Assembly (NCBI RefSeq): GCF_904846175.1 | Contig: NZ_CAJGZM010000009.1 | Span: 1 to 64,000 of the forward strand | Direction: 5' to 3' | DNA from: Psychrobacter immobilis | GTDB taxonomy: Bacteria > Pseudomonadota > Gammaproteobacteria > Pseudomonadales > Moraxellaceae | DNA: 64,000 nt | Part shown: positions 37,668 through 48,696 of the stretch, piece after piece | Position numbering within the stretch: position 1 is the stretch's first letter | Layout: each line of letters opens with the position of its first letter | Translations under genes and position numbers: made by a program | The notes under the pieces: generated by a model | Told to the model about the DNA's origin: nothing | The model's database searches: none | Seen by the model: the letters and a program-made list of their open reading frames with translations, nothing else

Positions 37668-38357
37668 TTACTTATCAACCAACCATCCTTGCTTAGTTGC
37701 ATAGTCAATCTGTTTTGCTAGCCACTCATGGATACTCGGAAAGCTGTCTTTAATAAAGCCATGTGCGCCAGCTACTTGAGAGCGCGTAACGTTAGCATCA
37801 ATCCACGTTTTTCCGTTGGTGTTCAGATTAAGCAAAAACGGTAATAAACGATCAACCACTCTAAGCAGTTGGCTCTCTTTACTATTACCTGTTTCCTGCT
37901 CCTCCCAAACCTCACTTAAATCAGCAATCCCATTACCGCGCTCGCTTTGCAATCGCGCAATTCCTTCACGCTCTTCAACGTGCGCATCACCACGTGTATC
38001 GGCGTATAAAAAAGTATCGCCCGCATCAATCTCGCCCAAATCATGTATCAGTGCCATCTTAAGTAATTTTTCATGATTGACATCCAGCTCAAATAACTCA
38101 GCGATTGACCAACATGCCATCGCCAAATGCCAAGAATGCTCAGCAGAGTTTTCTAAACGATTCGTACCCGTCACATAGCTACGTCGATTGACACGTTTAA
38201 GCGCATCCAGCTCTAGTAAAAAATGCGTCACGTCATCAATATCGATATTTGCAGTAAGCTTTGGATTGGTTAATAGCTTTTGCTTAGTCGATGGCATGGT
38301 TGTTGATAACGTGGCTTTCGAGGAAATCGCTTTTGATGACATGGTTTCTAATGGCAT
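37668..38357 (-). CDS. HD-domain phosphohydrolase (YfbR/HDDC2-like)
   Basis: 229 residues. HD-domain metal ligands are visible in NSAEHSWHLA and LIHDLGEIDAGDTF, with RVVDRLLPFLL further on. This pattern is that of YfbR/HDDC2-type 5'-deoxynucleotidases. The first 35 residues are Ser/Thr/Lys-rich with repeated SSKA and several Met codons, so the true start could be later. The ribosome-binding site is weak. Confidence 0.85.
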   Translation of the reverse strand: MPLETMSSKAISSKATLSTTMPSTKQKLLTNPKLTANIDIDDVTHFLLELDALKRVNRRSYVTGTNRLENSAEHSWHLAMACWSIAELFELDVNHEKLLKMALIHDLGEIDAGDTFLYADTRGDAHVEEREGIARLQSERGNGIADLSEVWEEQETGNSKESQLLRVVDRLLPFLLNLNTNGKTWIDANVTRSQVAGAHGFIKDSFPSIHEWLAKQIDYATKQGWLVDK

Positions 38358-38620
38358 GGCTTTCTCTAATTTGACTGGTAAATGGTTAGCGCTTTGTCTA
38401 ACTCTAATCTTTATACGAAATCACTTATTATAATAGACATTTTCTCACGCTGGTAAGCATATAGGTTTTTCTAAAACAATCAATAAAGGCAAATATCTAA
38501 TTTTTTATTGTTTAATATTCGACTAATGCTCATAATAGGGCAACAGGCAATGCATAAGACTATGGACAAGGTTATGCATAAAATAATGGATAACAACCTG
38601 CACCAGACAAGGATATGTCG

Positions 38621-39889
38621 ATGCCACCCACCACTGACGCTGCAACGCGTGCCAATTCATTAACTGCGAACTCAGTAATTTCCAAGCAAAAACTACCCAA
38701 TAAATGGCTCATTATTGCAGGCTTCTCTCTTTTACTTGGGGTCAATCAGTTTTTATGGCTGACCTTTGCCACCATCGTAATTAGCACTGAGGCACATTTC
38801 GGTGTTAATGAGTTTTTCGCCAATTTATTAACGTTGATGTTCCCTATTATCTTTGTGCTACTCGCCATTCATTCTGGCAAGGTACTTGATAATATTGGAT
38901 ATAAAAAAATCGTCAGCTTAGCGGCGCTGCTTATGCTGATAGGCTCAATAATACGCTGGTTGGGCGCTGATCATTATTGGACAGTGTTTGCAGGGCAATT
39001 ACTGATTGCCATCGCTCAACCGTATATTACCAATGCTATCAATCAAGTGACCTCGGATTGGTTTGATAAATCGCAAATCGCCACGGTAACAGGCGTTATT
39101 ATGGGTGGGATGTTTTTGGCGACCGCCCTTGGCGCTTTTGCCCCTGCTCCATTAATCGAGGCGTTTGGCTTCTCTGGCATGCTACTTATCAATGTCGTTA
39201 TTACGGCGGTGGCGGTAGTAGGCTTTTTATTAGTGGTCGTTGAAAAACCCAAACAACAAGATAGCGCTATATCACTGCACGAAATCGAATCGCTATTAAA
39301 AAATAAACGGCTCTGGTTTATCTCATTGGCAGTGTTTATTGCGATGGGTTATTTTAATGGGCTGAGTAACTGGATTGCGCCTATTCTTGCGCCACGCGGT
39401 ATTGATGAGGCGACGGCGGGCATTATTACCGCGATGCTGATCGTCGGCGGTATTTTAGGGGCGCTACTGATTCCGCTATTATCTGATTATCTGCAAAAAC
39501 GGCGGATATTTTTAATATTGGCAACGCTGGTTGGTGCGAGTGCAACGTATCCTTTACTGTACTTAACGACAGGAACCTCAACATTATTGCTGAGTTTTGT
39601 ACTGGGGTTTTTCTTACTAGCAGGTTATCCGCTACTGATTGCCGCCGCTGAAGACACCGTACATGCCTCACAAGCGGCCAAAGCAGTTGCCATGCTGATG
39701 ATGATGGGCAATCTCGGAGGCGTCATCATGGTGTTGCTGATGCAAGGCGTGAAAGGACTGACTGGCAGTTGGACACCGACTGGTTGGGTACTGATTATTG
39801 CCGTCGCTTTAGCTACCTTTTTAGTCTTAAAAATAAAGGATAAGCCAGCAAATAAATCTAGTGTTAAGCCAACTTCAAACGTTGTTTAA
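38621..39889 (+). CDS. Major facilitator superfamily transporter
   Basis: 422 residues with about 12 predicted transmembrane helices (first at about 30-50). An ATG two codons upstream is open, but AAGGAT fits this one better. The loop after helix 2 reads HSGKVLDNIGYKKI, the MFS GXXXD(R/K)XGRR-type motif. The second half opens with a long central loop (VVEKPKQQDSAISLHEIESLL). The sequence is reminiscent of the FLVCR-type branch (heme, choline or other small molecules), but I cannot set a substrate. It is alone and ends at a strong terminator. Confidence 0.88.
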   Translation: MPPTTDAATRANSLTANSVISKQKLPNKWLIIAGFSLLLGVNQFLWLTFATIVISTEAHFGVNEFFANLLTLMFPIIFVLLAIHSGKVLDNIGYKKIVSLAALLMLIGSIIRWLGADHYWTVFAGQLLIAIAQPYITNAINQVTSDWFDKSQIATVTGVIMGGMFLATALGAFAPAPLIEAFGFSGMLLINVVITAVAVVGFLLVVVEKPKQQDSAISLHEIESLLKNKRLWFISLAVFIAMGYFNGLSNWIAPILAPRGIDEATAGIITAMLIVGGILGALLIPLLSDYLQKRRIFLILATLVGASATYPLLYLTTGTSTLLLSFVLGFFLLAGYPLLIAAAEDTVHASQAAKAVAMLMMMGNLGGVIMVLLMQGVKGLTGSWTPTGWVLIIAVALATFLVLKIKDKPANKSSVKPTSNVV

Positions 39890-39922
39890 GAGCTTTATTT
39901 CAAAGCGAAAAACTTAGTATTT

Positions 39923-39963
39923 AAAAAAGATAGCGCCTAACTATCAAAGCGCTATCTTTCTTT
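39923..39963. terminator. Bidirectional terminator, MFS / isochorismatase-like gene
   Basis: AAAGATAGCGC (39926-39936) and GCGCTATCTTT (39949-39959) form an 11-bp stem, with T-rich sequence on plus and TTTTTT on minus. Confidence 0.85.
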
Positions 39964-40025
39964 ATTAACCATTAAAGAAACGTTTTATTACCAATCAATC
40001 TGCTTAATTAAGCCACTTAATCAAA

Positions 40026-40601
40026 TTACTTAATCAAACTACTAATGGTTTTAAACGCAGGGTCTTTACTACTGCGGCACAGCTCAAACAGAATGGTTTC
40101 AACCGTGGTAATCACACCTCCAGCGCGGCGGATACGGCGAATCGCTTGCTTTTTATCGTACGGAAAACGCGAACCAACTGCATCTCCAATAATGACTGGC
40201 TGCATGCCATTATCGAGTAAGTCCAATGCCGTTTGTAGCACGCAAACATGCGCCTCCACCCCAAATAATAAAACAATGCTTCGATTCTGCTGTGCTAAAT
40301 GATTCCATGAATCATCATTGTCGCAAGCACTAAAAGTCACTTTTTCGAAACCTTTGGCATTATCGCCTTCTAATAGCTCACGAATTTCGGGTAAGGTTTC
40401 GCCTAAGCCTTTTTTATATTGCTCATTGAGCATAATAGGGATACCAAGCGCTTGCAGACCTTTGATTAGAGTGACGGTTTTTTTGATGATATTTTCATGG
40501 TCATAAATATGCGGCGTCAAGCGTTCTTGGATATCGATAATCATCGCTTGGGTATTTTCACGGTCAATACGGTAGGTACGATCAGTAATCATGGTGGACA
40601 T
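40026..40601 (-). CDS. Isochorismatase-family hydrolase
   Basis: 191 residues. The cysteine hydrolase triad is present: Asp23 (IIDIQERL), Lys87 (FEKVTFSA) and Cys120 (GVEAHVCVLQTALDL). This is the YcaC/nicotinamidase-like group; the specific amide or enol-ether substrate is not evident. AGGAG precedes the first ATG. A 13-bp direct duplication (ACTTAATCAAAYT, 40015-40027 and 40028-40040) covers the stop codon, which suggests that the end of the gene has been altered by slippage. Confidence 0.87.
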   Translation of the reverse strand: MSTMITDRTYRIDRENTQAMIIDIQERLTPHIYDHENIIKKTVTLIKGLQALGIPIMLNEQYKKGLGETLPEIRELLEGDNAKGFEKVTFSACDNDDSWNHLAQQNRSIVLLFGVEAHVCVLQTALDLLDNGMQPVIIGDAVGSRFPYDKKQAIRRIRRAGGVITTVETILFELCRSSKDPAFKTISSLIK

Positions 40602-40785
40602 AGTACACTCCTTGTACGGCTGAAGCTGACGGTTCTAAACTTATTTAAAATTGCTATCAGGCTTAAAATTATAATGATTAACTCTTCTCTCATTTAGTCA
40701 TAGTTTAATGAATGCGTCAATGGAGATAAGCTATATAACAACTTATGATGTTTTAATTGTAAAAAATAGGGTAATCCTTAAATGC

Positions 40786-40818
40786 AAAAACCCCTAGCCA
40801 TCATGACTAGGGGTTTTT
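40786..40818. terminator. Terminator after fadA
   Basis: AAAAACCCCTAG (40786-40797) and CTAGGGGTTTTT (40807-40818), a perfect 12-bp stem with a 9-nt loop. On the minus strand it follows fadA by 45 bp. Confidence 0.85.
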
Positions 40819-40862
40819 ATTAGAACGATAAATTATTTTAAAAAATTGATAATATTACAGGC

Positions 40863-42086
<1,224 letters not shown>

Positions 42087-42178
42087 TTATCTAATTTAGA
42101 AGGTTAGTGATAATAAATAAATTACCAGTAATCTTATCGAGCATGTGTACTGCACTTCATCCTAGTAATGACTACCCA

Positions 42179-44338
42179 TTACGCAGTAGCGTAAAAGGTC
42201 TCGCCTGCTGCTGACATATCGCGAATCTTTTGCGGAGCTTCATAAGCTTTGCCAAGGTATGCGTATTTTTCACACAGTGCCAAGTAGTTATCTAAACCCA
42301 TTTGGTCGATATAACGGCAAGGTCCACCGCGGAATGGCGGGAAGCCAACACCCATAATCATCGCCATATCCGCTTCTGACGGCGTGCTGACGATATTGTC
42401 TTCTAGGCAACGGACGGTCTCATTACAGAAAGCCAGCATGGTACGGTCGATAATTGCTTGATCATCAAAGGTTTGCTTGTCGCTATCTGTTGTCGTTTTT
42501 AGCAGCTCATAAGTGGCTTCATCAGCAACTTTCTTTGGCTTACCACGTTTGTCCATTTCATACTTATAGAAACCAACGCCGTTTTTCTGACCTAAGCGTT
42601 TGTTTTCATATAAAAGCTCAATCGCGCCTTTATAATCAGGCTTCATGCGGTCAGGGAAACCTTCAGCCATGACTTCTGCGCCATGGACACCAGTATCTAA
42701 ACCAACGACGTCGATTAGATAAGCAGGACCCATCGGCCAGCCGAATTTTTCCATGACTTTATCGACATGAGCAAAATCAGCACCTTGCTTAAGGAGCAAG
42801 TCAAAGGCGCCAAAGTATGGGAATAGCACACGGTTGACTAAGAAACCTGGGCAATCATTAACCACAACGGGCACTTTACCCATTTTAGTAGCCAAGGCGA
42901 CCGTAGTAGAAATGGCTTCTTCAGAAGATTTTTTACCACGAATGACTTCAACCAATGGCATACGGCTTACCGGGTTAAAGAAATGCATGCCGACGAAGTT
43001 TTCTGGACGCTCAAGTGCTTCAGCCAAGAAAGTAATAGAGATAGTTGAAGTGTTTGAGGCTAAGATACAATCATCTTTTACCAAGCCTTCCACTTCTTTT
43101 AATACCGCACGCTTAACATTTGGATTCTCTACCACTGCTTCGATAACGATATCAGTTTCAGCAAAATCACCATAATTCAAAGTCGGACGGATACGGCTTA
43201 AGGTTTCACCCATTTTTACTGGGGTCATTTTGCCGCGTTCGACCATTTTGCCAAGTAACTTGCTGGCTTCGCCCATACCAAGGTCTAATTGCTCAGACTT
43301 GATGTCTTTCATGATGATTGGTAAGCCTTTGCTAGCTGCTTGATAGGCGATACCACCGCCCATGATACCAGCGCCTAGTACGGCCGCTTCATTGATTTCA
43401 TGTGCGTTTTTGCTATGCTGCTTCGCTAATTTTTTAACCAACTGATCGCTTAAGAACAAACCAACCAAGCTTTCTGCTTGTGGGGTTTTCGCCGCTTTTG
43501 CAAAACCAGCCGCTTCTACTTCGATTGCTTTATCACGTGGTAAATTAACGTGTTTTTCCATCGCCGCGATAGCCAGTGCTGGCGCAGGGTACTGCTTAGG
43601 ATTGGCCTTTGCAAAGATCATACCTTTTGCACTATTAAACGCCATCGCTTGCTCAAGCTGATTTAATTTAACAGGAACGAGCTTCTCTTCACGCTTCGCT
43701 TTCCAATCAAGCTCACCTGAGATACATTTTTTGACCAAATCAATGGCTGCATCTTGCAAGTCATCAGCAGCAACAGTCGCATCAACCAAGCCTAACTTTA
43801 GCGCATCAAGTGCTTTCTTTGGTGTACCAGTGGCAATCAATTCAAGCGCATTGTCGATACCAATCACACGCGTAGTACGAACGGTACCACCAAAGCCTGG
43901 GAAGATACCCAGTTGGGTTTCTGGTAGACCGATGATTGCTTTGTCGCTCATGACACGGTATTCACAAACCAAGGTCATCTCACAACCACCGCCAAGCGCC
44001 GCACCATTGATAGCAGCTACTTTCGGAAACGGTAAATCTTCAAAGCGATTGAAGGCGTCATTAATATTAATAACCCAATCTTTGATCTCTTCTTCTGGCT
44101 GCTTAAAAGACGCCACAAACTCTGTGATATCAGCACCAGCAATAAAGACGCCTTTGCTTGAGGTGACAATTAAGCCCTTAACGTCATCGGCTTTTTCTAA
44201 AGCATTAACAACTTCAGCAAATTGCTTATTGGTTTCAGCATCAAACTTATTCACGCTCTCATTTTCGGCGTTGTACTGCATGTTGGCGATGCCATCCTCT
44301 AGCATTGTCACCGTGATGCGATTTCCTTGGTATACCAT
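42179..44338 (-). CDS. fadB: Fatty acid oxidation complex subunit alpha
   Basis: 719 residues, near the usual 715-730. The N-terminal enoyl-CoA hydratase/isomerase part has [16 protein letters not shown] and [16 protein letters not shown]. The 3-hydroxyacyl-CoA dehydrogenase part starts with the NAD-binding [18 protein letters not shown] (about 325-342) and has [28 protein letters not shown] and [16 protein letters not shown]. It does hydration and dehydrogenation steps of beta-oxidation. A strong AAGGAG precedes the start. An antisense ORF of 229 codons at 43731-44420 is a shadow. Confidence 0.98.
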   Translation of the reverse strand: MVYQGNRITVTMLEDGIANMQYNAENESVNKFDAETNKQFAEVVNALEKADDVKGLIVTSSKGVFIAGADITEFVASFKQPEEEIKDWVININDAFNRFEDLPFPKVAAINGAALGGGCEMTLVCEYRVMSDKAIIGLPETQLGIFPGFGGTVRTTRVIGIDNALELIATGTPKKALDALKLGLVDATVAADDLQDAAIDLVKKCISGELDWKAKREEKLVPVKLNQLEQAMAFNSAKGMIFAKANPKQYPAPALAIAAMEKHVNLPRDKAIEVEAAGFAKAAKTPQAESLVGLFLSDQLVKKLAKQHSKNAHEINEAAVLGAGIMGGGIAYQAASKGLPIIMKDIKSEQLDLGMGEASKLLGKMVERGKMTPVKMGETLSRIRPTLNYGDFAETDIVIEAVVENPNVKRAVLKEVEGLVKDDCILASNTSTISITFLAEALERPENFVGMHFFNPVSRMPLVEVIRGKKSSEEAISTTVALATKMGKVPVVVNDCPGFLVNRVLFPYFGAFDLLLKQGADFAHVDKVMEKFGWPMGPAYLIDVVGLDTGVHGAEVMAEGFPDRMKPDYKGAIELLYENKRLGQKNGVGFYKYEMDKRGKPKKVADEATYELLKTTTDSDKQTFDDQAIIDRTMLAFCNETVRCLEDNIVSTPSEADMAMIMGVGFPPFRGGPCRYIDQMGLDNYLALCEKYAYLGKAYEAPQKIRDMSAAGETFYATA

Positions 44339-44360
44339 TTGGAACTCCTTGCTATATAAC

Positions 44361-44374
44361 GAAAGCTACGTTTT
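44361..44374 (-). promoter_or_regulatory. Candidate PsrA-like site upstream of fadB
   Basis: GAAAG-CTAC-GTTTT differs by one base per half from the GAAAC-N4-GTTTC type of site bound by PsrA/FadR-like TetR regulators of beta-oxidation. It lies 22-36 bp before the fadB start, next to a TATAT-like -10 region. Confidence 0.3.
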
Positions 44375-44629
44375 AGAATTAAAAGTTTTAAAATTAAAGT
44401 ACATAGCCAGTTATTGTTAGTAAAACGAGTAATAACACTGCCAACATACTGTCTTATAAAGTCAGCATAGAGTGAGCAGTGCAGATGTCTTTATTATCCA
44501 GCGCTCATGCTTATATTCATTTTCTATGCTGAATGTTACCGCGTTAGCACAATTGAATACGGCGCTTCATTTATATACGTTTGTTACCGGTACTGATGTT
44601 ATCAATATTGGCTGAACATTGAGATGATA

Positions 44630-44797
44630 GGTCACTTAAATAAGGTCAAAAATCCACTTTTTAAGCGCCAGACCATTTTTACGCCAATTAGTGTAGGGGA
44701 TTATGCCCCCGACTGTCACAAGCTAATACCATACTCGCAAGTCACTCTTAAGTCGACACTAACCCTTTACCTTGCTGCCAAGGTGCTTTAAGTGACC
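44630..44797. other. Region bounded by a long-range 11-bp inverted repeat
   Basis: GGTCACTTAAA (44630-44640) and TTTAAGTGACC (44787-44797) could close a large stem. Inside are GGGG-ATTATG-CCCC (near 44696-44710) and ACCTTG-CTGC-CAAGGT (near 44769-44784). The size (168 nt) suits a structured RNA, but I recognise no family. Confidence 0.3.
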
Positions 44798-45010
44798 GCT
44801 TGTATACTGAGATTATATGATGAGTGCTATTGATTCAATCTTTAGAGCTTTCAATCTTGATAAACAGCATTTTTCTATTTACAACTCCTCTGCAATATCA
44901 AAACATATCCAACGTCTAAGTTAAATCAATAATACGTAACGATGGCTTGTTGTATTATTTCCGTCTTTTTTAAGCCAATTTCTTAACATTAAACCGGCAA
45001 AAATGCGTCA

Positions 45011-45041
45011 TTGATAATACTCGCTCGCTAAGGAATATAAT
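45011..45041 (+). promoter_or_regulatory. Candidate ispA promoter
   Basis: TTGATA (45011-45016), 19-bp spacer (or 18 with TGATAA), TATAAT (45036-45041). Start of transcription near 45048 would give a leader of about 48 nt. Confidence 0.4.
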
Positions 45042-45095
45042 CTATCATGCTACACTAGCACTATTTTTATTATTCACCTGATAGATGGTTGGGTT

Positions 45096-46193
45096 ATGAC
45101 TGTTTTTACTTCTACTACTACGCCAAGCCTGATGCCTGCAAGACTTGTATCTTTTGCTAGCTTTGATAACAATACTGAGCAATTTCATAACGCCGTGCGT
45201 GCGCAACTGTCGCAAGATATCGACGTATTATTTGCTTACGCTGAGCTACCAAGCCCACTGCTTGATGCCTGCCGTTATGTGATGACAGGTACTGGTAAAT
45301 TGGTACGTCCGTTATTGGTCGTCAGCGCCTTTGATAGTGTCAATCAAAGCAATGCTAATGCCAATGAAAATACAGATAAAAGCACTGACAATAAAAACAG
45401 TATGGCTAACGCTGATGGTTTGGAAGCTCTATTAGAAAACGACTCAGATTATGATATGGCGCGCCGTGCTGCATTGGCGGTGGAGCTGCTGCACACTTAT
45501 TCGTTGGTACATGATGATTTGCCATGTATGGATGATGACGAGCTGCGCCGTGGTCAGCCAACCGCTCATATCGTCTTTGAAGAGTCGACCGCCCTACTCG
45601 CTGGCGACGTATTACAGACGCTAGCCTTTGAGGTATTGACCGCCGATCTGCCAACCTTTGCACGCTTTGATTCAGCTATCGCAAGCCAGCTCATCGCTAT
45701 ATTTGCCCCACGTGCACGGCGTATGGTATCCGGTCAAATGCTCGACCTCAATGCTGAAGCCACTACTGGCATTTCACAGAGCGACTTAGAAGCTATCCAC
45801 CGTGATAAAACCGGTGCATTAATTGAAGCGGCGATGCTTATGGGTGGTATTTGCGCTGGTGCGACAGCTCCGCAGCGTATGGCATTGCAAGAGTGTGCCC
45901 AACATATCGGTCTCGCCTTTCAGGTTCAGGACGATATTTTAGATGTCACGACCTCTACCGACACGCTTGGCAAGCCTGCCGGCAGTGATGAAAAACTAGA
46001 TAAATCTACCTATGTAAAATTGATGGGCGTTGAGCAGGCGACTAGCTATGCGCAATCGCTATTTGATGACGGACGCGCAGCACTTACTCGTGAACTGAGT
46101 GGTCTTGAATTAAATAATCGCGAACTTAACGGTAATAAAGAGAATGATGCGTTGATGGCACTCATTGAATGGCTTTGGTCGCGGAAAAAATAA
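45096..46193 (+). CDS. ispA: Farnesyl diphosphate synthase (polyprenyl synthetase)
   Basis: 365 residues, about 65 longer than E. coli IspA. It builds farnesyl diphosphate from IPP and DMAPP/GPP. The first Asp-rich motif DDLPCMDDD (140-148) and the second, QVQDDILDV, are intact, and GTGKLVRPLL gives the IPP-binding Lys and Arg. The extra length is in an N-terminal extension and in an Asn/Asp/Ser/Thr/Lys-rich insertion (about 81-118) just before the first Asp-rich helix. GGTTGGG is a weak ribosome-binding site; an ATG at 45132 is an alternative. dxs, a frequent neighbour, is absent. Confidence 0.92.
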   Translation: MTVFTSTTTPSLMPARLVSFASFDNNTEQFHNAVRAQLSQDIDVLFAYAELPSPLLDACRYVMTGTGKLVRPLLVVSAFDSVNQSNANANENTDKSTDNKNSMANADGLEALLENDSDYDMARRAALAVELLHTYSLVHDDLPCMDDDELRRGQPTAHIVFEESTALLAGDVLQTLAFEVLTADLPTFARFDSAIASQLIAIFAPRARRMVSGQMLDLNAEATTGISQSDLEAIHRDKTGALIEAAMLMGGICAGATAPQRMALQECAQHIGLAFQVQDDILDVTTSTDTLGKPAGSDEKLDKSTYVKLMGVEQATSYAQSLFDDGRAALTRELSGLELNNRELNGNKENDALMALIEWLWSRKK

Positions 46194-46250
46194 CGTCATA
46201 AGAAACGAGCTAAATATTTTAATTATTAAAAATAGCAAAGGGTGGTCAAC

Positions 46251-47069
46251 ATGGATAATGCCCCTACTCAGCGTATTTACCTCGGTACTGGCGGTTATAG
46301 CGATACCGACTTACTCGGTACCCTATATCCAACTGGCACTAAAAAAACGGACTTTTTACGTGAATACGCTAAGCAATATGGTGCGGTAGAGATTAACAGT
46401 ACCTTTTACGCGCCTATCGGGCAAAAAGCCTTTGCAGGTATGGTCAATAAAGCCTATGTCGAGGCAAATAGTGAGTTGAAATTCGCCGTCAAACTCCATC
46501 AATACTTTACTCATGCACGTAAAGGCACTGCCGAACACGCGCAAGCATTTCTTACTGCTCTCACCCCGCTTATCGAAGCGGATGCTCTCGCGCCATTACT
46601 ACTGCAATTCCCACATGGCTTTGACCGTACCCGCGAGCACCGTCTATATCTGGCAAATCTCGTTAGTTGGTTTAAGGATTATCCATTAGCCATCGAGTTC
46701 CGACATAACGGCTGGCATACCCCGCAAGTGGTTGATAGCTTTATCCAGCAAGGTCTGATTTGGTGTAGCGTCGATTATCCCAAAGTCAGTGGACTGCCAC
46801 CGTCACGGCTGATATTTACCCAGCGTACTGGTTATCTGCGGATGCATGGCAATAATCTAAATTGGTGGGATGCGATGAGTGCGGCTGATCGCCATGATTA
46901 TCGCTACTCTGAGGCTGAAATGCAGGACTGGGCGCAAGCGATTGCCAATCAGCGTCAGCATTTTGATACGCTATATATCTTCTTTCAAAACACCGTCAAT
47001 GCGCATGCTTATTATAATATTGCGATGTTGAAGGAAGCGTTGGGTAAGTTTGGTTTTGAGGTGTTGTAA
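46251..47069 (+). CDS. DUF72 (YecE-like) protein
   Basis: 272 residues from the ATG; a GTG three codons upstream is open, but AAAGGGTGG fits the ATG. Family features: YLGTGGYSD near the N-terminus, EINSTFYA, PLLLQFPHGFDR, AIEFRHNGWH, and the late RMHGNN and TLYIFFQNTVNAHAYYNI. DUF72 proteins have a TIM-barrel fold and unknown function. It follows ispA by 57 bp on the same strand and may be co-transcribed. Confidence 0.9.
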   Translation: MDNAPTQRIYLGTGGYSDTDLLGTLYPTGTKKTDFLREYAKQYGAVEINSTFYAPIGQKAFAGMVNKAYVEANSELKFAVKLHQYFTHARKGTAEHAQAFLTALTPLIEADALAPLLLQFPHGFDRTREHRLYLANLVSWFKDYPLAIEFRHNGWHTPQVVDSFIQQGLIWCSVDYPKVSGLPPSRLIFTQRTGYLRMHGNNLNWWDAMSAADRHDYRYSEAEMQDWAQAIANQRQHFDTLYIFFQNTVNAHAYYNIAMLKEALGKFGFEVL

Positions 47070-47146
47070 GGTGTGTTTAACAAAGCACAACCTACTATTT
47101 AAAAGTTAGTTAAATTCTAAAAACGCACCAAACTCTATTAGATAAA

Positions 47147-47452
47147 TTAAATAGAGTTTAATTTAAAAACGGTCGCAGGTTTGGCACGAAAGCTAGGACT
47201 CTTTTTATCCGCATAAATCATATGCGGAGTAATATCATGAGCATCTAAGTCTGCTTGAGTTGCCCATTTCTCTATTAATACAAACTGGTTTTCATTTTCA
47301 ACATCTTGAGTCAGCTCATATTGCAAACAACCCTTCTCTGCTAAAACTAAAGGCTGTAGTTCTTTAAAGGCTCGAATTTGTTGATTAGCACAGCCTGCTT
47401 TGGTTTCGATGAGTATTATTAAAGATAACGGTGAAGAATAATTGTTCGGCAT
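47147..47452 (-). CDS. Antibiotic biosynthesis monooxygenase (ABM) domain protein
   Basis: 101 residues, a single dimeric alpha/beta-barrel ABM domain: IILIETKAGCANQQI, FKELQPLVLAEKGCLQYEL and FVLIEKWATQADLDAH, then a His in TPHMIYA. YgiN-type relatives act as small quinol monooxygenases, but function of most is unknown. AGGAAAG precedes the start. The gene stands alone. Confidence 0.88.
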   Translation of the reverse strand: MPNNYSSPLSLIILIETKAGCANQQIRAFKELQPLVLAEKGCLQYELTQDVENENQFVLIEKWATQADLDAHDITPHMIYADKKSPSFRAKPATVFKLNSI

Positions 47453-47580
47453 AATACTTTCCTGTAAAAGGTAATTGAAATAAATTTCTTAGCAATAAAC
47501 ACTACTCTTTTTTGATAACAATCATAATAAACATAAGTAAGGTTATGGCTTAAGCGCTAATTTACCATAAACTTTAAACC

Positions 47581-47611
47581 AAAAAAAGGACGCCTCTCAG
47601 CGTCCTTTTTT
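47581..47611. terminator. Terminator after sodB
   Basis: AAAAAGGACGC (47583-47593), 6-nt loop, GCGTCCTTTTTT (47600-47611). On the minus strand it lies 27 bp after the sodB stop codon. Confidence 0.85.
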
Positions 47612-47638
47612 CAAATCAAATTACTTAGTGTTTAAAAC

Positions 47639-48268
47639 TTACTCTTCAACACCAGCATCTTGACCTTTATATTTTGCGTTTGCGTAGTCCCAGTTCACTA
47701 GCTTGTCTAGGAACGTGTCGACATAGTCAGGACGACGGTTACGATAATCGATATAGTAAGCATGTTCCCACACGTCACAAGTCAATACGGCTACTTGGTC
47801 ATGTGCAAGTGGTGTATCAGCGTTAGCTGTTTTGGCGATAGACAGTTTGCCACCGACTTTATCAGCAACTAGCCATGCCCAACCTGAACCAAACTGAGTC
47901 AATGCTGCGTTTTTGAACTCTTCACGGAACTTATCATAGCTACCGAAGTCTTCTTCGATTTTAGCTTTTAGATCGCCAGTAGGTTCGCCGCCGCCGTTAG
48001 TTGGCGTCATGCAGTTCCAATAGAACGTGTGGTTCCATACTTGGGCTGCTTGGTTAAACATACCTTGCTTGCTGTCATCTTTAGCGGTTGCTACGATGAT
48101 TTCTGACAAAGTTTTGTCTTCTAGACCAGAACCAGGTAACAATTCATTGAGCTTAGTCACGTATGCATTGTGATGCTTGTCATGATGGTATTCTAGCGTC
48201 TCAGCACTGATATGTGGCTCTAGCGCGTCTTTTGCATAAGGTAGTTCTGGTAAGGTAATCTTTGACAT
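47639..48268 (-). CDS. sodB: Superoxide dismutase, Fe type
   Basis: 209 residues, slightly longer than E. coli SodB (193). Metal ligands by alignment: His28 (EYHHDKHH), His80 (QVWNHTFYW), Asp165 and His169 (DVWEHAYYIDYRN). AAQVWNHTFYW and FGSGWAWLV are typical for the Fe enzyme; a Mn or cambialistic enzyme cannot be fully excluded. It removes superoxide in the cytoplasm. AAGGATA precedes the start. A five-residue insertion (DDSKQ region) before GMFNQ separates it from E. coli. Confidence 0.96.
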   Translation of the reverse strand: MSKITLPELPYAKDALEPHISAETLEYHHDKHHNAYVTKLNELLPGSGLEDKTLSEIIVATAKDDSKQGMFNQAAQVWNHTFYWNCMTPTNGGGEPTGDLKAKIEEDFGSYDKFREEFKNAALTQFGSGWAWLVADKVGGKLSIAKTANADTPLAHDQVAVLTCDVWEHAYYIDYRNRRPDYVDTFLDKLVNWDYANAKYKGQDAGVEE

Positions 48269-48696
48269 ATTATTTTATCCTTGCTGTTTAGCCATTAGTA
48301 TTAGGTATAGCCTAAATCAATGCTATAAATTATTGGACTAAATTGGCTTAGTTTATTGTTAGTGAAATTCATTACTCAATATGTTGAACATATTGCGGTA
48401 AACCTAAAAGGCTTGCATGCTAAAGCCTATCTTAAGCGCGCATCAATTGTTAGTTATTTTACTTTTAAATAGCATAACAACTAAAAGCTCTTATGAATAT
48501 TCAAAAGTATTGTTAACTTTAAATTCACAAGCTATAAGATATAATTCACTGTAGCTTATTGCCTATTATAGCAAGAGTGATGACAAATATCAGTTACCAA
48601 ATGTTATGAATCGCTTATTCGTTATGCTAATTGGTAATTTAACTAATGCTAGCCTAGAATATACGCGTATCAGCGACTCAATGACGGACAAAGAAT
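48269..48696. other. Divergent spacer, sodB / rdgB
   Basis: 428 bp, AT-rich. I see no supported ORF, RNA gene or strong consensus promoter; TATAAT occurs at 48540-48545 on plus without a well-spaced -35. Confidence 0.45.

Larger units (their letters stand above)
44339..45095. other. 757-bp divergent region, fadB / ispA
   Basis: The longest gene-free stretch. Near fadB it holds a PsrA-like half-site pair (44361-44374). In the middle, an 11-bp inverted repeat with a 146-bp interval (44630-44797) encloses further small hairpins. At the right is the ispA promoter candidate. A 35-codon ORF after 44818 lacks a good ribosome-binding site. Confidence 0.5.

Noticed and set aside
43731-44420. 229-codon ORF antisense to the start of fadB
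   Set aside because: Ser/Leu/Thr-rich shadow without ribosome-binding site; the opposite strand is clearly fadB.
44630-44797. 6S RNA or SRP RNA
   Set aside because: Size is right for 6S, but the expected bubble and conserved segments are not recognisable, and the usual neighbour genes are absent. Kept only as an unassigned structure.
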